Source of the DNA: an uncultured Pseudomonadota bacterium
GTDB lineage: Bacteria; Pseudomonadota; Gammaproteobacteria; CAJXQU01
Assembly (NCBI GenBank): GCA_913058255.1
Contig: CAJXQU010000002.1
Coordinates: 186,001-250,000 of the forward strand
Length of the DNA: 64,000 bases
Direction: 5' to 3'
The notes under the pieces were generated by a model that worked only from the letters and a program-made list of their open reading frames with translations, did not search any database and was not told the origin of the DNA. Below are positions 43,731-54,404 of this stretch, in pieces (the stretch's first letter is position 1; each line of letters starts with the position of its first letter). A program made the position numbers and the translations under genes.

Positions 43731-44162
43731 ATGAAAGTTACAGTTAGTTCTATACCTTTTGATCCCTGGTCTATGCTCGAAGAGTATCAACAACAACTGC
43801 CTTCAGGTCAGTTTGGAGGCTCGAATATTTTTGTAGGCACGATGCGGGATTTTAATGTGGGAGATTCGGTTGCAGAAATGACCTTAGAGCATTATCCAGG
43901 TATGACCGAAAAACATTTAGAAAAAATATGCCTACAAGCCATTGATCGCTGGCAACTTGTCGGTGCATTAATCGTGCATAGAGTCGGATTATTATTACCT
44001 GACGATCCCATTGTACTGGTTGCGGCATGGTCAGCTCATCGCAAAGAAGCCTTTGAGGCCAGCCGTTTCATGATTGAAGATCTAAAACACTCGGCACCAT
44101 TTTGGAAAAAAGAAAAAACGACTGGCGGTATACGTTGGGTGGAAAGCAACACACCTTCCTGA
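43731..44162 (+). CDS. moaE: Molybdopterin synthase catalytic subunit
   Basis: A 143-residue protein. GGSNIFVGTMRDFN (the IFVGTVR-type motif), LEHYPGMTEKHLE, the RVG motif in IVHRVGLLLPDDP, and the terminal FWKKEKTTGG with its active-site lysines are all present. It transfers sulfur from MoaD to cyclic pyranopterin. It is coupled to moaD with a 2-nt gap. Confidence 0.95.
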   Translation: MKVTVSSIPFDPWSMLEEYQQQLPSGQFGGSNIFVGTMRDFNVGDSVAEMTLEHYPGMTEKHLEKICLQAIDRWQLVGALIVHRVGLLLPDDPIVLVAAWSAHRKEAFEASRFMIEDLKHSAPFWKKEKTTGGIRWVESNTPS

Positions 44163-44238
44163 GTAGAATAGCTAAATAGAAACAATAATATTTGTCTCAA
44201 CTTTATCAGAAAGACTAAATCTAAGGTCAGCTAAATTT

Positions 44239-44973
44239 ATGAAAACACCTATTTTACTTGGCGTAAATATCGATCATATAGCTACGTTAAGACAAGCCCG
44301 AGGTACTCGTTATCCTGATCCAGTTCAAGCAGCGCTTGATGCTGAACAAGCGGGTGCTGACGGTATCACTGTTCATCTAAGAGAAGACCGTCGTCATATT
44401 CAGGATCGTGACGTTGAAATTTTAAAAGATGTCTTACAAACGCGCATGAATTTAGAGATGGCGGTGACGGAAGAGATGATCTCGATTGCAGAACGGATCA
44501 AACCTGCACATTGTTGTCTCGTTCCTGAAAAACGCGAGGAGTTAACAACAGAAGGTGGGCTTGATGTCGTTGGTCAGCGCGATAAGGTTAAAGCTGCTTG
44601 TGATCGTTTAGGTGCTGCGGGTATTGAAGTTTCTCTCTTTATCGATGCGGATCAAAAACAAATAGAAACGTCAGCAGAAGTTGGCGCTCCAGCGATAGAA
44701 ATTCATACGGGACATTTTGCAGAATATACCGAACAAAGCGATATAGCAGCAGAAATGCAACGTATCATTGGTGGTGTAGAGCAGGGCGTAAACGCTGGGC
44801 TAATCGTCAATGCTGGGCATGGTTTGCACTATCATAATGTCGAAGCCATTGCGGCTATTACTGAGATCAATGAATTAAATATTGGCCATGCTCTGATCGC
44901 AAGAGCCATGTTTACCGGCCTATCTGAAGCGGTTAAAGAAATGAAACGCATTATGCGTGAGGCGAGATTGTGA
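44239..44973 (+). CDS. pdxJ: Pyridoxine 5'-phosphate synthase
   Basis: PdxJ condenses DXP with amino-acetone phosphate to make pyridoxine phosphate. The 244-residue TIM barrel shows [20 protein letters not shown], the phosphate loop [20 protein letters not shown], the catalytic Glu in LEMAVTEEM and [10 protein letters not shown]. It overlaps acpS by 4 nt, the order found in many gammaproteobacteria. Confidence 0.97.
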   Translation: MKTPILLGVNIDHIATLRQARGTRYPDPVQAALDAEQAGADGITVHLREDRRHIQDRDVEILKDVLQTRMNLEMAVTEEMISIAERIKPAHCCLVPEKREELTTEGGLDVVGQRDKVKAACDRLGAAGIEVSLFIDADQKQIETSAEVGAPAIEIHTGHFAEYTEQSDIAAEMQRIIGGVEQGVNAGLIVNAGHGLHYHNVEAIAAITEINELNIGHALIARAMFTGLSEAVKEMKRIMREARL

Positions 44974-45368
44974 TCTTTGGGGTCGGTGTAGATATCGTTC
45001 TACTGAGCCGGATCCAAGCCGCGATGGATCGGCATGGTGAAAGTTTTGCAAAAAAAATCCTTACAGATTCTGAGTTCGAATCTTATCTAGTTAATAATAA
45101 GCAGGTGAATTTTCTTGCTAAACGTTTTGCTGCCAAAGAAGCTTTTTCCAAAGCACTCGGGACGGGGTTCAGCGATGGACTCTCGTTGAAGCATATCCAA
45201 CTTGGCCATACTGAACGGGGGCGTCCTAAGTTTACTTTTACGGATGTTGCGAAGCAGAAAATTGAGTATTTTAATATCTTGCATTCTCATCTGAGCTTGT
45301 CAGATGAACGTGAACATGTCATTGCTTTTGTAACCTTAGAAGGACATGTTCGCCATAGCGATATGTGA
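44970..45368 (+). CDS. acpS: Holo-[acyl-carrier-protein] synthase
   Basis: AcpS transfers 4'-phosphopantetheine from CoA to ACP. The 132 residues carry the N-terminal GVGVDIV magnesium site and the second motif [19 protein letters not shown], both canonical. The start overlaps the pdxJ stop (ATGA), so they are co-transcribed. Convergent with the diguanylate cyclase gene. Confidence 0.96.
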   Translation: MIFGVGVDIVLLSRIQAAMDRHGESFAKKILTDSEFESYLVNNKQVNFLAKRFAAKEAFSKALGTGFSDGLSLKHIQLGHTERGRPKFTFTDVAKQKIEYFNILHSHLSLSDEREHVIAFVTLEGHVRHSDM

Positions 45369-45394
45369 CTTTGATTCTAAAAGGAACGAATAGC

Positions 45395-46420
45395 TCATGC
45401 TGTTTGGGTCAAGGCTTCTTCTGCTGTGACACAGTTACGACCATTTTTCTTCGCCTGATAAAGCGCGGTATCTGCTCGTTCGATGAGGTCTTCGCCAGCT
45501 TCATCTGGGCGATACATAGCGACACCGATAGAAAGGGTGATACTGTCTATAAATTCTTTACTATCTGTACGGCGTAATTTTTGTTGTTGAATTATGTTTC
45601 TTAAATTTTCTGCGACGGTCATTGCTCCAGCAAAAGGTGTTTCCGGTAGGATAATAGCGAACTCTTCTCCGCCAAAACGCGTTACCATATCTTGCCCTTT
45701 AAGGTGCTTTTGTAAGATTTGAGCAACAAACCTTAAGACTTTATCACCGAGTTGGTGTCCATAATTGTCATTGAACTTCTTGAAAAAATCGATATCAGCT
45801 ATGAGTAAGCAGAATGGTGTTTTCTCTTTAATACAAAGAGAAAACCGACTCTCAAATGCTTGTCGATTTGGTATCCCCGTAAGAATATCCGTGTTTGCCG
45901 CCTTTCTAGCTTCATCAAGCTCTTTTTTAAGTGTGCTCAACTGTGTCGATGAGTTATTCAGTTTTTGAGTCAAATCTCTGTTAACCGTTTGCATAACATG
46001 AGTTTCTTGAGACAGGTTCTTTACAACATCATGTAAATGACCTGACCCTGATTCCACCTCAAGCTCTTTATCAACAACATCAAGTACTTCATTATAGTGC
46101 ATCACCTGATCACTTGAACTGACAAGTTGATCTGTCAACGCTTCCATAACCTTATTAACACCTTCATGTACCTGCATTGAGACGGCATCATGATTTTGTA
46201 AGTGTTTTTTGTATAAAGCGTGGCTCATCTCGGCACTAACAGAACCTTTAGCTTCAATAACTTGATTAATTGCTTTGGTTAAATTTGAATTTTGCCCACT
46301 GGCATAAGCATACCAAACAGTATAGTGTATTGGATTAGGGGGAATGCCATGCTTGTTCAGCAGAGGTAATGCTATGCGCAAGTACTCCGAAGCCTGTTCA
46401 ACATTATCAGTGTAGTCCAT
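45395..46420 (-). CDS. Diguanylate cyclase (GGDEF domain)
   Basis: A 341-residue cytoplasmic protein. The N-terminal ~165 residues are helical with a coiled coil (about 120-165) and no recognised sensor. The GGDEF domain follows (about 170-330): ANTDILTGIPNRQAFESRF, the metal-binding DIDFFKKFNDNYGH and the active site RFGGEEFAIILPE. The allosteric I-site that normally reads RxxD is KGQD here, so product inhibition may be weakened. It makes c-di-GMP, which controls matrix and surface behaviour. It is transcribed alone, divergent from carA. Confidence 0.92.
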   Translation of the reverse strand: MDYTDNVEQASEYLRIALPLLNKHGIPPNPIHYTVWYAYASGQNSNLTKAINQVIEAKGSVSAEMSHALYKKHLQNHDAVSMQVHEGVNKVMEALTDQLVSSSDQVMHYNEVLDVVDKELEVESGSGHLHDVVKNLSQETHVMQTVNRDLTQKLNNSSTQLSTLKKELDEARKAANTDILTGIPNRQAFESRFSLCIKEKTPFCLLIADIDFFKKFNDNYGHQLGDKVLRFVAQILQKHLKGQDMVTRFGGEEFAIILPETPFAGAMTVAENLRNIIQQQKLRRTDSKEFIDSITLSIGVAMYRPDEAGEDLIERADTALYQAKKNGRNCVTAEEALTQTA

Positions 46421-46758
46421 TTCGTATTTAATTCCTTAAACTAAGCTAACCTAGGTTTTATTTTGATGTAATTGATAGCAATCTGCCCTCCTACAGCGGC
46501 AGAAATTAAAAACTCTTGAGAGCAGAAAGCAATACGAATGAAAATTAGCGTTAAACCTAAATCATTGAAACGGATGACTACAGACGAAAGTTAATGGTTT
46601 TAAGCAATTCACATAGACAAAAACAGGACTTATGAAGTAGAATTTAACAAATATTAAAAACGGGACTAACCAGTAGGCTAGATCCCGTTTTTCTATATCT
46701 GAATCATGGATTTTTACTGATCTTTCACAGGTCACAGGCAGATTTTCGGAGTTATAAC
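46421..46758. other. 338 bp intergenic region between the cyclase gene and carA
   Basis: The region holds the divergent promoters and the carA leader with its hairpin (46657-46693). A near-copy of the first hairpin arm (AAAAACAGGAC, near 46620) lies upstream. No coding sequence is evident. Confidence 0.5.
46657..46693 (+). terminator. Intrinsic-terminator-like hairpin in the carA leader
   Basis: A perfect 10-bp stem (AAAAACGGGA/TCCCGTTTTT) with a 16-nt loop, followed by C on the plus strand and preceded by A-tract, so it has U-runs on both strands. No plus-strand gene ends upstream (the neighbour is divergent), so it may act as an attenuator for carAB rather than as a gene-end terminator. 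Alternatively it insulates the divergent units. Confidence 0.6.
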
Positions 46759-47901
46759 TTGACCCAACAACCAGCTCTCCTTGTACTCGAAGACGGAAGT
46801 GAGTTCCAAGGAATTTCTATAGGAACATTAGGATCGACAGTGGGCGAAGTCGTATTTAATACGGCAATGACCGGATATCAGGAAATTCTAACGGATCCAT
46901 CCTACTCACAGCAGATCGTAACACTAACCTATCCGCATATAGGCAACACAGGAACCAATTTAGGTGACGAGGAGTCATCTGCAGTGCATGCTAGCGGTTT
47001 AGTTATACGTGATCTGCCAATGATACACAGTAATTGGCGTGCTTCTATGTCCTTACCGGAATACCTGCAACAGCATAATGTTGTTGCAATTGCTGAGATA
47101 GATACACGCCGCTTGACCAGGATCTTGCGTGATAAGGGTTCTCAAAGGGGATGTATTGTGGCTGGAGCAGCTAATATCAATGCTGCCGAAGCCTTAGTCG
47201 CAGCAAAAGCTTTTCCGGGATTGAAGGGAACAGACCTTGCGAAAAAAGTCACTAGCAAAGCACCTTATGCTTGGACAGAAGGCGTTTGGAGCCAAGCGAC
47301 TGATGAACATACAGTGCCCACTGAAACACCTAAATTTAAAGTCGTTGCTTACGATTTTGGCGTGAAGCGTAATATCTTACGTCTGTTAGTGAATGGCGGT
47401 TGTGAACTGACAGTTGTTCCTGCAGAGACGTCTGCCGAAGATGTGCTCGCAATGAATCCCGATGGTGTTTTCTTATCAAATGGCCCCGGAGATCCAGAGC
47501 CGTGTGATTATGCCATTAAAGCAATTACTACGATTGTAAAGACAGGTGTTCCTACTTTTGGGATCTGTCTTGGTCATCAGCTATTATCACTAGCCTGTGG
47601 CGCAAAAACGGTCAAAATGAAATTTGGTCATCATGGCGCAAATCACCCTGTGCAAGATCTAAAAGGAAAAAATGTCATGATCACCAGCCAGAATCATGGC
47701 TTTGCAGTGGACGAAGACAGTCTTCCCTCAACATTAACGCCGACACATCGTTCATTATTCGATGGTTCGCTACAAGGTGTTCATCACACAGAATTACCAG
47801 CATTTGGTTTTCAGGGGCATCCTGAAGCCAGTCCGGGGCCACATGACATACAGTCATTGTTCGAACATTTTATTAATTTAATGTCAGAAAAAAGAGGTTG
47901 A
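46759..47901 (+). CDS. carA: Carbamoyl-phosphate synthase small chain
   Basis: The glutaminase subunit that feeds ammonia to CarB for arginine and pyrimidine synthesis. The 380 residues contain [20 protein letters not shown], the class I amidotransferase nucleophile FGICLGHQ and the catalytic His/Glu in GHPEASPGP. The start is a TTG at 46759 with CGGAG upstream; a TTG start for carA is also used in Escherichia coli. carB follows after 9 nt. Confidence 0.97.
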   Translation: MTQQPALLVLEDGSEFQGISIGTLGSTVGEVVFNTAMTGYQEILTDPSYSQQIVTLTYPHIGNTGTNLGDEESSAVHASGLVIRDLPMIHSNWRASMSLPEYLQQHNVVAIAEIDTRRLTRILRDKGSQRGCIVAGAANINAAEALVAAKAFPGLKGTDLAKKVTSKAPYAWTEGVWSQATDEHTVPTETPKFKVVAYDFGVKRNILRLLVNGGCELTVVPAETSAEDVLAMNPDGVFLSNGPGDPEPCDYAIKAITTIVKTGVPTFGICLGHQLLSLACGAKTVKMKFGHHGANHPVQDLKGKNVMITSQNHGFAVDEDSLPSTLTPTHRSLFDGSLQGVHHTELPAFGFQGHPEASPGPHDIQSLFEHFINLMSEKRG

Positions 47902-47910
47902 TCCCCGAAG

Positions 47911-50900
47911 ATGGCAAAACGTACTGATATAAAGAGTATTCTAATCATCGGAGCAGGACCGATCGTCATTGGACAAGCTTGTGAGTTTGATTATTCTGGA
48001 ACACAAGCCTGTAAAGCATTAAAAGAAGAAGGTTATCGAGTCATTTTAGTTAACTCGAATCCGGCAACGATTATGACGGATCCAGACATGGCCGATGCCA
48101 CTTATATTGAGCCCGTGTATTGGCAAAATGTTGCGAATATTATCGAAAAAGAACGGCCTGATGCAATATTGCCAACGATGGGTGGACAAACAGCCTTAAA
48201 TTGCGCGTTGGATCTTGACCGTGAAGGGGTTCTCGAGAAATTTAATGTCGAAATGATAGGCGCTTCACCTGAAGCTATTGATAAGGCGGAAGATCGAGAG
48301 AAATTTCGCGTAGCGATGACGAAGATAGGCCTGAAAACGCCAAGAGCTTTTGCGGCACATAGCATGGATGAGGCTTATCACGCTCAATCGGAAATTGGTT
48401 TCCCAATTATCATTCGCCCATCGTTTACCATGGGCGGAACGGGTGGTGGTATAGCATTCAATAAAGAAGAGTTTGATGCGATCTGTAACCGCGGCCTAGA
48501 AGCCTCTCGAACAACTGAAATTCTTCTTGAAGAGTCTGTATTAGGCTGGAAAGAGTATGAAATGGAAGTGGTGCGTGATCGTAATGATAATTGCATCATC
48601 ATATGTGCCATCGAAAACTTGGATCCAATGGGCGTGCACACCGGTGACTCGATTACGGTTGCGCCAGCACAAACTCTGACGGATAAAGAATATCAGATCA
48701 TGCGAAATGCTTCTTTGGCTGTTCTGCGTGAGATTGGTGTTGAGACGGGGGGATCAAACGTCCAGTTTTCAATCAACCCTGAAAATGGTGACATGATCAT
48801 CATCGAGATGAATCCACGCGTTTCACGTTCATCGGCCCTTGCTTCAAAAGCGACGGGTTTTCCGATTGCTCGTGTAGCGGCAAAATTAGCAATTGGTTAC
48901 ACGCTTGATGAATTAGAAAATGAGATCACCGGTGGTGCAACACCCGCTTCATTTGAACCATCGATCGATTATGTTGTAACTAAAATCCCTCGTTTTACTT
49001 TCGAGAAATTCCCGCAAGCAAATGATCGGCTAACGACTCAAATGAAGTCCGTTGGTGAAGTTATGGCTATCGGTAGAACTTTCCAAGAATCCTTGCAAAA
49101 AGCGATTCGTGGCCTAGAGGTTGAACGCGACGGTTTGGTTGAAGTTATTGACCAAGATTGTAATGAAGATGAGCGTGAGTCTAAACTGATCCGTGAAATG
49201 CGTGTGCCGGGGGCCAGCCGCCTTTGGTATGTCGGTGATGCTTTCCGTTATGGCATGACTTTAGAAGAGATCTTTAACCACAGTAAGATTGATCCCTGGT
49301 TTTTGATCCAGCTTGAAGACTTGATCAAAGAAGAAGCTCTAATTAAAGAACAAGGCATTAGCGCCTTATCTAAAGATCGTCTAAGACAGCTGAAGAGAAA
49401 AGGTTTTGCAGATTCTCGGCTCGCAACGTTGACATCTACAAATGAAACGAAAGTACGAGAGCTTCGTTATGAGCATGGAATCCGTCCTGTCTATAAGCGT
49501 GTAGATACCTGTGCAGCAGAGTTCGCATCGGATACGGCTTATATGTATTCGACCTATGAAGAAGAATGCGAAGCAGCACCAACCAATAAAGAAAAAATCA
49601 TCGTATTGGGTGGTGGTCCAAACCGTATTGGTCAGGGCATCGAGTTTGACTATTGTTGTGTACAAGCAGCATTTACAATGCGCGACCTAGGTTATGAAAC
49701 CATCATGATTAACTGTAATCCTGAAACCGTTTCAACTGATTATGACACATCAGATCGACTCTACTTTGAGCCTCTAACCTTAGAAGATGTATTAGAGGTT
49801 ATTCATTTAGAGAAACCAAAAGGAATTATTGTTCAGTATGGTGGTCAAACACCTCTGAAATTGGCTAATGCCTTAGAACAGGCCGGAGCTCCGATTATAG
49901 GAACAACCCCTGATTCAATAGACTTAGCCGAAGATCGTGAACGTTTCCAGAAGTTACTCCAGGATCTTAATCTAAAGCAACCTGACAACCGAATTGCAGG
50001 TAATGTTGATGAGGCTGTTGTTTTGGCCGTAGAAGTTGGCTATCCACTCGTCGTTCGACCATCGTATGTTCTTGGTGGACGAGGCATGGAGATTGTTTAC
50101 AACGAAGATGATCTTCGTAAATATATGGGAGCCGCTGTCTCCGTATCCAACGATGCTCCCGTTCTGTTAGACCATTTTCTCAATCAGGCAGTCGAAGTAG
50201 ATGTCGATGCTATTTGTGATGGTAAAGATGTTCTGATTGGTGGGATTATGGAACATATCGAAGAAGCGGGGGTCCATTCAGGAGACTCTGCTTGTTCATT
50301 ACCACCGCATAATTTAAGTGCCGAGGTTCAAGATGAGATCAAAAAGCAGACTAAAGCCATGGCACTTGCTTTAAAAGTTGTTGGTTTGATGAATGTTCAG
50401 TTCGCTATTCAAGGGGATGATATCTATGTTCTTGAAGTGAATCCTCGTGCATCTCGTACAGCTCCTTTTGTATCAAAAGCAACCAGCTTACCTTTAGCCA
50501 ATATTGCTGCGGCTTGCATGGTCGGTAAAACATTAAAAGAACAAGGTGTTACAGAAGGAAAGACACCTAATTACTATGCCGTGAAAGAAGCTGTATTTCC
50601 TTTTGTGAAATTCCCTGGTGTTGATCCATTGTTAAGTCCTGAGATGAAATCAACGGGTGAAGTTATGGGCGTCGGTGAAACTTTCGGTGAAGCCTTTGCT
50701 AAATCACAACAGGCTGCGGGAATGACATTACCTTCCAAAGGTACTGCCTTTATTAGTGTTCGTCGTAGCGATAAAGAAAAAGCTATCGATGTTGCTAAAC
50801 AACTAGAAGAACTTGGTTTTGAGTTGATTGCGACGAGTGGCACACAGCAGACCTTGGTAGATGCCGGTATTAATTGCAATGCGATCAATAAGGTTATTGA

Positions 50901-51138
50901 AGGCCAGCCGCATATTGTAGATTTGATTAAAAATGATGATATTAGTTTTATTGTTAATACTACGAGTGAGAAAAAACAAGCTATATCTGACTCATATACA
51001 ATTCGCGGCTCTGCACTTGACCATAAAGTGCCGTACACAACCACAATGACCGGTGCATCAGCTATGGTTCAAGCTATGAAAGAAGAAGATGTACTTCGTG
51101 TTAATTGTCTGCAAACATTACATGGGAAAATAAGCTAA
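47911..51138 (+). CDS. carB: Carbamoyl-phosphate synthase large chain
   Basis: A 1075-residue protein with the two homologous ATP-grasp halves (about 1-550 and 551-935) and the C-terminal allosteric MGS-like domain (about 936-1075). It has [33 protein letters not shown] and [20 protein letters not shown]. Full length. Its TAA overlaps the ATG of greA (TAATG), so it is in one operon with greA and probably rlmE. Confidence 0.98.
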   Translation: MAKRTDIKSILIIGAGPIVIGQACEFDYSGTQACKALKEEGYRVILVNSNPATIMTDPDMADATYIEPVYWQNVANIIEKERPDAILPTMGGQTALNCALDLDREGVLEKFNVEMIGASPEAIDKAEDREKFRVAMTKIGLKTPRAFAAHSMDEAYHAQSEIGFPIIIRPSFTMGGTGGGIAFNKEEFDAICNRGLEASRTTEILLEESVLGWKEYEMEVVRDRNDNCIIICAIENLDPMGVHTGDSITVAPAQTLTDKEYQIMRNASLAVLREIGVETGGSNVQFSINPENGDMIIIEMNPRVSRSSALASKATGFPIARVAAKLAIGYTLDELENEITGGATPASFEPSIDYVVTKIPRFTFEKFPQANDRLTTQMKSVGEVMAIGRTFQESLQKAIRGLEVERDGLVEVIDQDCNEDERESKLIREMRVPGASRLWYVGDAFRYGMTLEEIFNHSKIDPWFLIQLEDLIKEEALIKEQGISALSKDRLRQLKRKGFADSRLATLTSTNETKVRELRYEHGIRPVYKRVDTCAAEFASDTAYMYSTYEEECEAAPTNKEKIIVLGGGPNRIGQGIEFDYCCVQAAFTMRDLGYETIMINCNPETVSTDYDTSDRLYFEPLTLEDVLEVIHLEKPKGIIVQYGGQTPLKLANALEQAGAPIIGTTPDSIDLAEDRERFQKLLQDLNLKQPDNRIAGNVDEAVVLAVEVGYPLVVRPSYVLGGRGMEIVYNEDDLRKYMGAAVSVSNDAPVLLDHFLNQAVEVDVDAICDGKDVLIGGIMEHIEEAGVHSGDSACSLPPHNLSAEVQDEIKKQTKAMALALKVVGLMNVQFAIQGDDIYVLEVNPRASRTAPFVSKATSLPLANIAAACMVGKTLKEQGVTEGKTPNYYAVKEAVFPFVKFPGVDPLLSPEMKSTGEVMGVGETFGEAFAKSQQAAGMTLPSKGTAFISVRRSDKEKAIDVAKQLEELGFELIATSGTQQTLVDAGINCNAINKVIEGQPHIVDLIKNDDISFIVNTTSEKKQAISDSYTIRGSALDHKVPYTTTMTGASAMVQAMKEEDVLRVNCLQTLHGKIS

Positions 51139-51614
51139 TGAATAAAGCTCCTATGACGCTTAACGGCGCGGAAAAACTGAAAAAAGAACTACGTGAACTA
51201 AAAGGTGTCGCTCGTCCAAGAGTTATTCAAGCTATCTCTGAGGCACGTGAACATGGCGATCTTAAAGAGAATGCTGAATATCATGCTGCACGAGAGCAAC
51301 AAAGCTTCATAGAAGGTCGTATCCGCGATATTGAAGGTAAGATGTCCAATGCAGTCATCATCGATCCGAAAACTGTTAATGCCAATGGCAAGATTGTCTT
51401 TGGCGCTTCTGTCCGTTTACTTCACATAGATGATGAGACTGAGATTGTTTATCAAATCGTTGGCGAAGATGAGGCTGATATTAAGGCTGGGCGTATCTCC
51501 GTACAGTCTCCGATAGCGAGAGCGATGATCGGTAAAGTAGAAGAAGACGTCATCGAAGTCAATGCTCCCGGTGGTAAGATTGAATATGAGATCTTGGAGA
51601 TTAGCTACGAGTAA
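51138..51614 (+). CDS. greA: Transcription elongation factor GreA
   Basis: GreA rescues backtracked RNA polymerase by stimulating transcript cleavage. The 158 residues match the family exactly in length: [19 protein letters not shown], the tip of the coiled coil at [18 protein letters not shown] (Asp and Glu at the tip) and the FKBP-like C-terminal domain. The start overlaps the carB stop and the end overlaps rlmE, so it is translationally coupled on both sides. Confidence 0.97.
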   Translation: MNKAPMTLNGAEKLKKELRELKGVARPRVIQAISEAREHGDLKENAEYHAAREQQSFIEGRIRDIEGKMSNAVIIDPKTVNANGKIVFGASVRLLHIDDETEIVYQIVGEDEADIKAGRISVQSPIARAMIGKVEEDVIEVNAPGGKIEYEILEISYE

Positions 51615-52236
51615 GAAAAACAAAAGTGCCAGTAGCCACCGTTGGTTGCAAGAGCACGAGTCTGATCAATATGTTATAGCGTCACGGAAAGATGGATATC
51701 GTTCTCGTGCCGCTTATAAATTACTTGAGATCCAAGAGAAGATTAAACTGATCAAACTCGGCATGAAGGTTGTCGATCTCGGTGCCGCGCCAGGAGGCTG
51801 GACGCAAATAGCAGCTAAGCTCGTTGGCGAAAAAGGGCATGTCTATGCACTCGATATTCTTGAAATGGAGGCTGTATTTAACGCCACCATTATTCAAGGT
51901 GACTTTCTGGAACAGTCTGTGCTTGATCAACTTTTATGTTCTCTCGATAAGTCAGTGGTAGACCTTGTAATTTCAGACATGGCCCCCAATATGAGTGGGA
52001 TGAGTGCTGTTGATCAACCGAAAGGGATGGCTTTAGTCGAGTTAGCGCTTGATTGTGCGGGTCAAATCTTAAAACCCGGTGGCGATTTTCTCACTAAGGC
52101 TTTTCAAGGTGAAGGATTTGACGAATTTGTCAAAGATGTACGTAGTCAATTTAAAACAGTTGTCATAAAGAAACCAAAATCATCCAGAGACCGCTCCAGA
52201 GAACTTTACGTACTTGGAAGGTCTTTCAATATGTAG
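51586..52236 (+). CDS. rlmE: 23S rRNA (uridine-2552) 2'-O-methyltransferase
   Basis: RlmE (FtsJ/RrmJ) methylates U2552 of 23S rRNA. The SAM-binding motif [14 protein letters not shown] and the catalytic tetrad K-D-K-E (Lys in RAAYKL, Asp in SDMAPNMSG, Lys in FLTKAFQG, Glu in SRELYVLG) are complete. I chose ATG 51586, which overlaps greA by 29 nt and gives 216 residues; no better start lies near the family N-terminus [15 protein letters not shown]. The ftsH gene follows after about 70 bp. Confidence 0.94.
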   Translation: MRSWRLATSKKNKSASSHRWLQEHESDQYVIASRKDGYRSRAAYKLLEIQEKIKLIKLGMKVVDLGAAPGGWTQIAAKLVGEKGHVYALDILEMEAVFNATIIQGDFLEQSVLDQLLCSLDKSVVDLVISDMAPNMSGMSAVDQPKGMALVELALDCAGQILKPGGDFLTKAFQGEGFDEFVKDVRSQFKTVVIKKPKSSRDRSRELYVLGRSFNM

Positions 52237-52305
52237 TTTAATGTCTTTACTATTATTTTCGAATTGCCCGCTCTGCATGGCAATTCACAAGAGGTGCAGC
52301 AACAC

Positions 52306-54234
52306 ATGAACGATATGGCAAGAAACTTAATCCTTTGGATCGTCATTGCATTAGTACTAATGATGGTTTTCAATAATTTTGAAACCTCAAAAGTAGCTGA
52401 TAAAGAACTGGGCTATTCAGAATTTATTCAGGATGTGAAAAGTGGACAGGTTAAAGAAGTTTTAATCGATAAACGAGAAGGTACTATCATTGGCCAAAAA
52501 AACGACGAAAGCTATTTCCATACTTTCAACCCTGAGACAGATAACGATGCACTAATCGGAGATTTGTTGAAATATAATGTCGAGATTAATTCTGCGCCTC
52601 CGAAAAAGGACAGTGTTCTGTTACAAATCCTGATTTCTTGGTTCCCAATTTTATTATTGATAGGCGTCTGGATCTTTTTCATGAAACAGATGCAAGGCGG
52701 TGGTGGTCGTGGTGCAATGTCTTTCGGCAAAAGCCGCGCTAGGTTACTCGGAGAAGATCAAGTCAAAGTTACTTTCGCCGATGTTGCTGGTGTTGAAGAA
52801 GCTAAAGAAGAGGTTGCAGAATTAGTCGAATTTTTGAGTGACCCTGGAAAATTCCAAAAACTGGGCGGTAAAATTCCCCGTGGTGTTTTATTAGTGGGCT
52901 CACCAGGTACTGGTAAAACATTGCTGGCTAAAGCCATTGCTGGCGAAGCAAAAGTACCCTTCTTTACAATTTCTGGATCAGATTTTGTCGAAATGTTTGT
53001 TGGTGTTGGTGCTTCACGTGTCCGTGACATGTTTGAACAAGCCAAAAAACATGCTCCTTGCATTATATTCATTGATGAAATCGATGCCGTAGGTCGCCAG
53101 CGAGGCGCAGGTGTTGGTGGTGGTCATGATGAGCGTGAACAAACACTAAACCAACTTCTTGTTGAGATGGATGGTTTCGAAGGCAACGAAGGCGTTATTG
53201 TTATTGCCGCAACGAATCGTCCTGACGTCCTAGATTCAGCGTTATTAAGACCGGGCCGATTCGATAGACAAGTTGTTGTTCCTCTACCAGATGTTCGTGG
53301 CCGAGATCAAATTTTGCGTGTCCATATGCGTAAAGTACCTATTGGTGATGATGTAAAACCAGGCCTTCTTGCACGTGGAACACCTGGTTTCTCTGGTGCA
53401 GATCTAGCGAATTTAGTTAATGAGGCAGCACTGTTTGCCGCAAGAGCGAATAAGAAGCTAGTGACAATGCACGAATTTGAAAAAGCCAAAGATAAGATCA
53501 TGATGGGCGCAGAAAGAAAGTCCATGGTTATGAACGAAGATGAGAAAAAACTCACCGCTTATCACGAAGCTGGGCACGCCATTGTTGGCCGCTTAGTTCC
53601 TTCACATGATCCTGTGTACAAAGTCAGTATTATTCCTCGAGGAAGAGCATTAGGTGTCACGATGTTTCTACCTGAAGAAGACCGTGTTAGTTATAGTAAA
53701 GAACGTCTCGAAAGCCAGATCTCAAGTATGTATGGCGGTCGTATAGCTGAAGAAATTATCTATGGTGCAGATAACGTAACGACAGGCGCTTCGAATGATA
53801 TTGAGCGAGCCACAGAGATTGCCAGAAGCATGGTCACCAAATGGGGCTTGTCTGAAAAGTTAGGTCCATTAACCTATTCTGAAGATGAAGGTGAAGTCTT
53901 TTTAGGTCGTTCTGTGACCCAACATAAGCAAGTATCTGATGGTACAGCTAGAGCCATTGATGAAGAGGTTCGTAGTTTTATCGATAGAAATTATCAACGT
54001 TCTGAAAATATATTAAAAGATAATATAGATAAACTTCATACGATGGCTGATGCCTTAATGAAATATGAGACGATCGATGCAGAACAGATCAATGACATAA
54101 TGGAAGGCAAGGTTCCTAGAGAACCAAAAGATTGGTCTGATGATGACAAGGGAGCACCTTCAGGTGGCCTTGATGTTGAATCTGATGATGATAAAAAAGA
54201 TGATCAAGTTGGTGATCCTGCCAGCTTGCACTAA
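52306..54234 (+). CDS. ftsH: ATP-dependent zinc metalloprotease FtsH
   Basis: FtsH is a membrane-anchored AAA+ protease. The 642 residues have two transmembrane segments (about 5-23 and 98-118), Walker A (GSPGTGKT), Walker B ([11 protein letters not shown]), the second region of homology and the zinc site HEAGH. The acidic C-terminal tail ([12 protein letters not shown]) is longer than usual. The start at 52306 (GAGGTG upstream) gives the family N-terminus. Confidence 0.97.
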   Translation: MNDMARNLILWIVIALVLMMVFNNFETSKVADKELGYSEFIQDVKSGQVKEVLIDKREGTIIGQKNDESYFHTFNPETDNDALIGDLLKYNVEINSAPPKKDSVLLQILISWFPILLLIGVWIFFMKQMQGGGGRGAMSFGKSRARLLGEDQVKVTFADVAGVEEAKEEVAELVEFLSDPGKFQKLGGKIPRGVLLVGSPGTGKTLLAKAIAGEAKVPFFTISGSDFVEMFVGVGASRVRDMFEQAKKHAPCIIFIDEIDAVGRQRGAGVGGGHDEREQTLNQLLVEMDGFEGNEGVIVIAATNRPDVLDSALLRPGRFDRQVVVPLPDVRGRDQILRVHMRKVPIGDDVKPGLLARGTPGFSGADLANLVNEAALFAARANKKLVTMHEFEKAKDKIMMGAERKSMVMNEDEKKLTAYHEAGHAIVGRLVPSHDPVYKVSIIPRGRALGVTMFLPEEDRVSYSKERLESQISSMYGGRIAEEIIYGADNVTTGASNDIERATEIARSMVTKWGLSEKLGPLTYSEDEGEVFLGRSVTQHKQVSDGTARAIDEEVRSFIDRNYQRSENILKDNIDKLHTMADALMKYETIDAEQINDIMEGKVPREPKDWSDDDKGAPSGGLDVESDDDKKDDQVGDPASLH

Positions 54235-54301
54235 CTCTTAGTTTAGGTCACTTAAATTAACTGATAGAACTAAAAGAATATACTTACAATTATCATTGTT
54301 G

Positions 54302-54324
54302 ATATTCACCATTTTAGTGAATAT
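54302..54324. terminator. Stem-loop after ftsH
   Basis: A perfect 8-bp inverted repeat (ATATTCAC/GTGAATAT) with a 7-nt loop, in the ftsH-glmM gap. It is AT-rich and lacks a strong U-run, so termination is uncertain. Confidence 0.35.
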
Positions 54325-54334
54325 AGGGTTAATG

Positions 54335-54386
54335 TTTTGTTATAACGGCCGCTAAATCTTCAGATAAGGCGATAGATATAACAAAA
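54335..54386 (+). promoter_or_regulatory. Long-range inverted repeat in the glmM leader
   Basis: TTTTGTTATA (54335-54344) and TATAACAAAA (54377-54386) are perfect complements separated by 32 nt, extendable by G-U pairs. The second arm ends 4 nt before the AGGAG of glmM (54391-54395). Folding of the leader could therefore modulate glmM translation, or the region may contain a promoter in the loop. I know of no described element with this form. Confidence 0.4.
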
Positions 54387-54404
54387 TGTCAGGAGACAAG
54401 GTCA

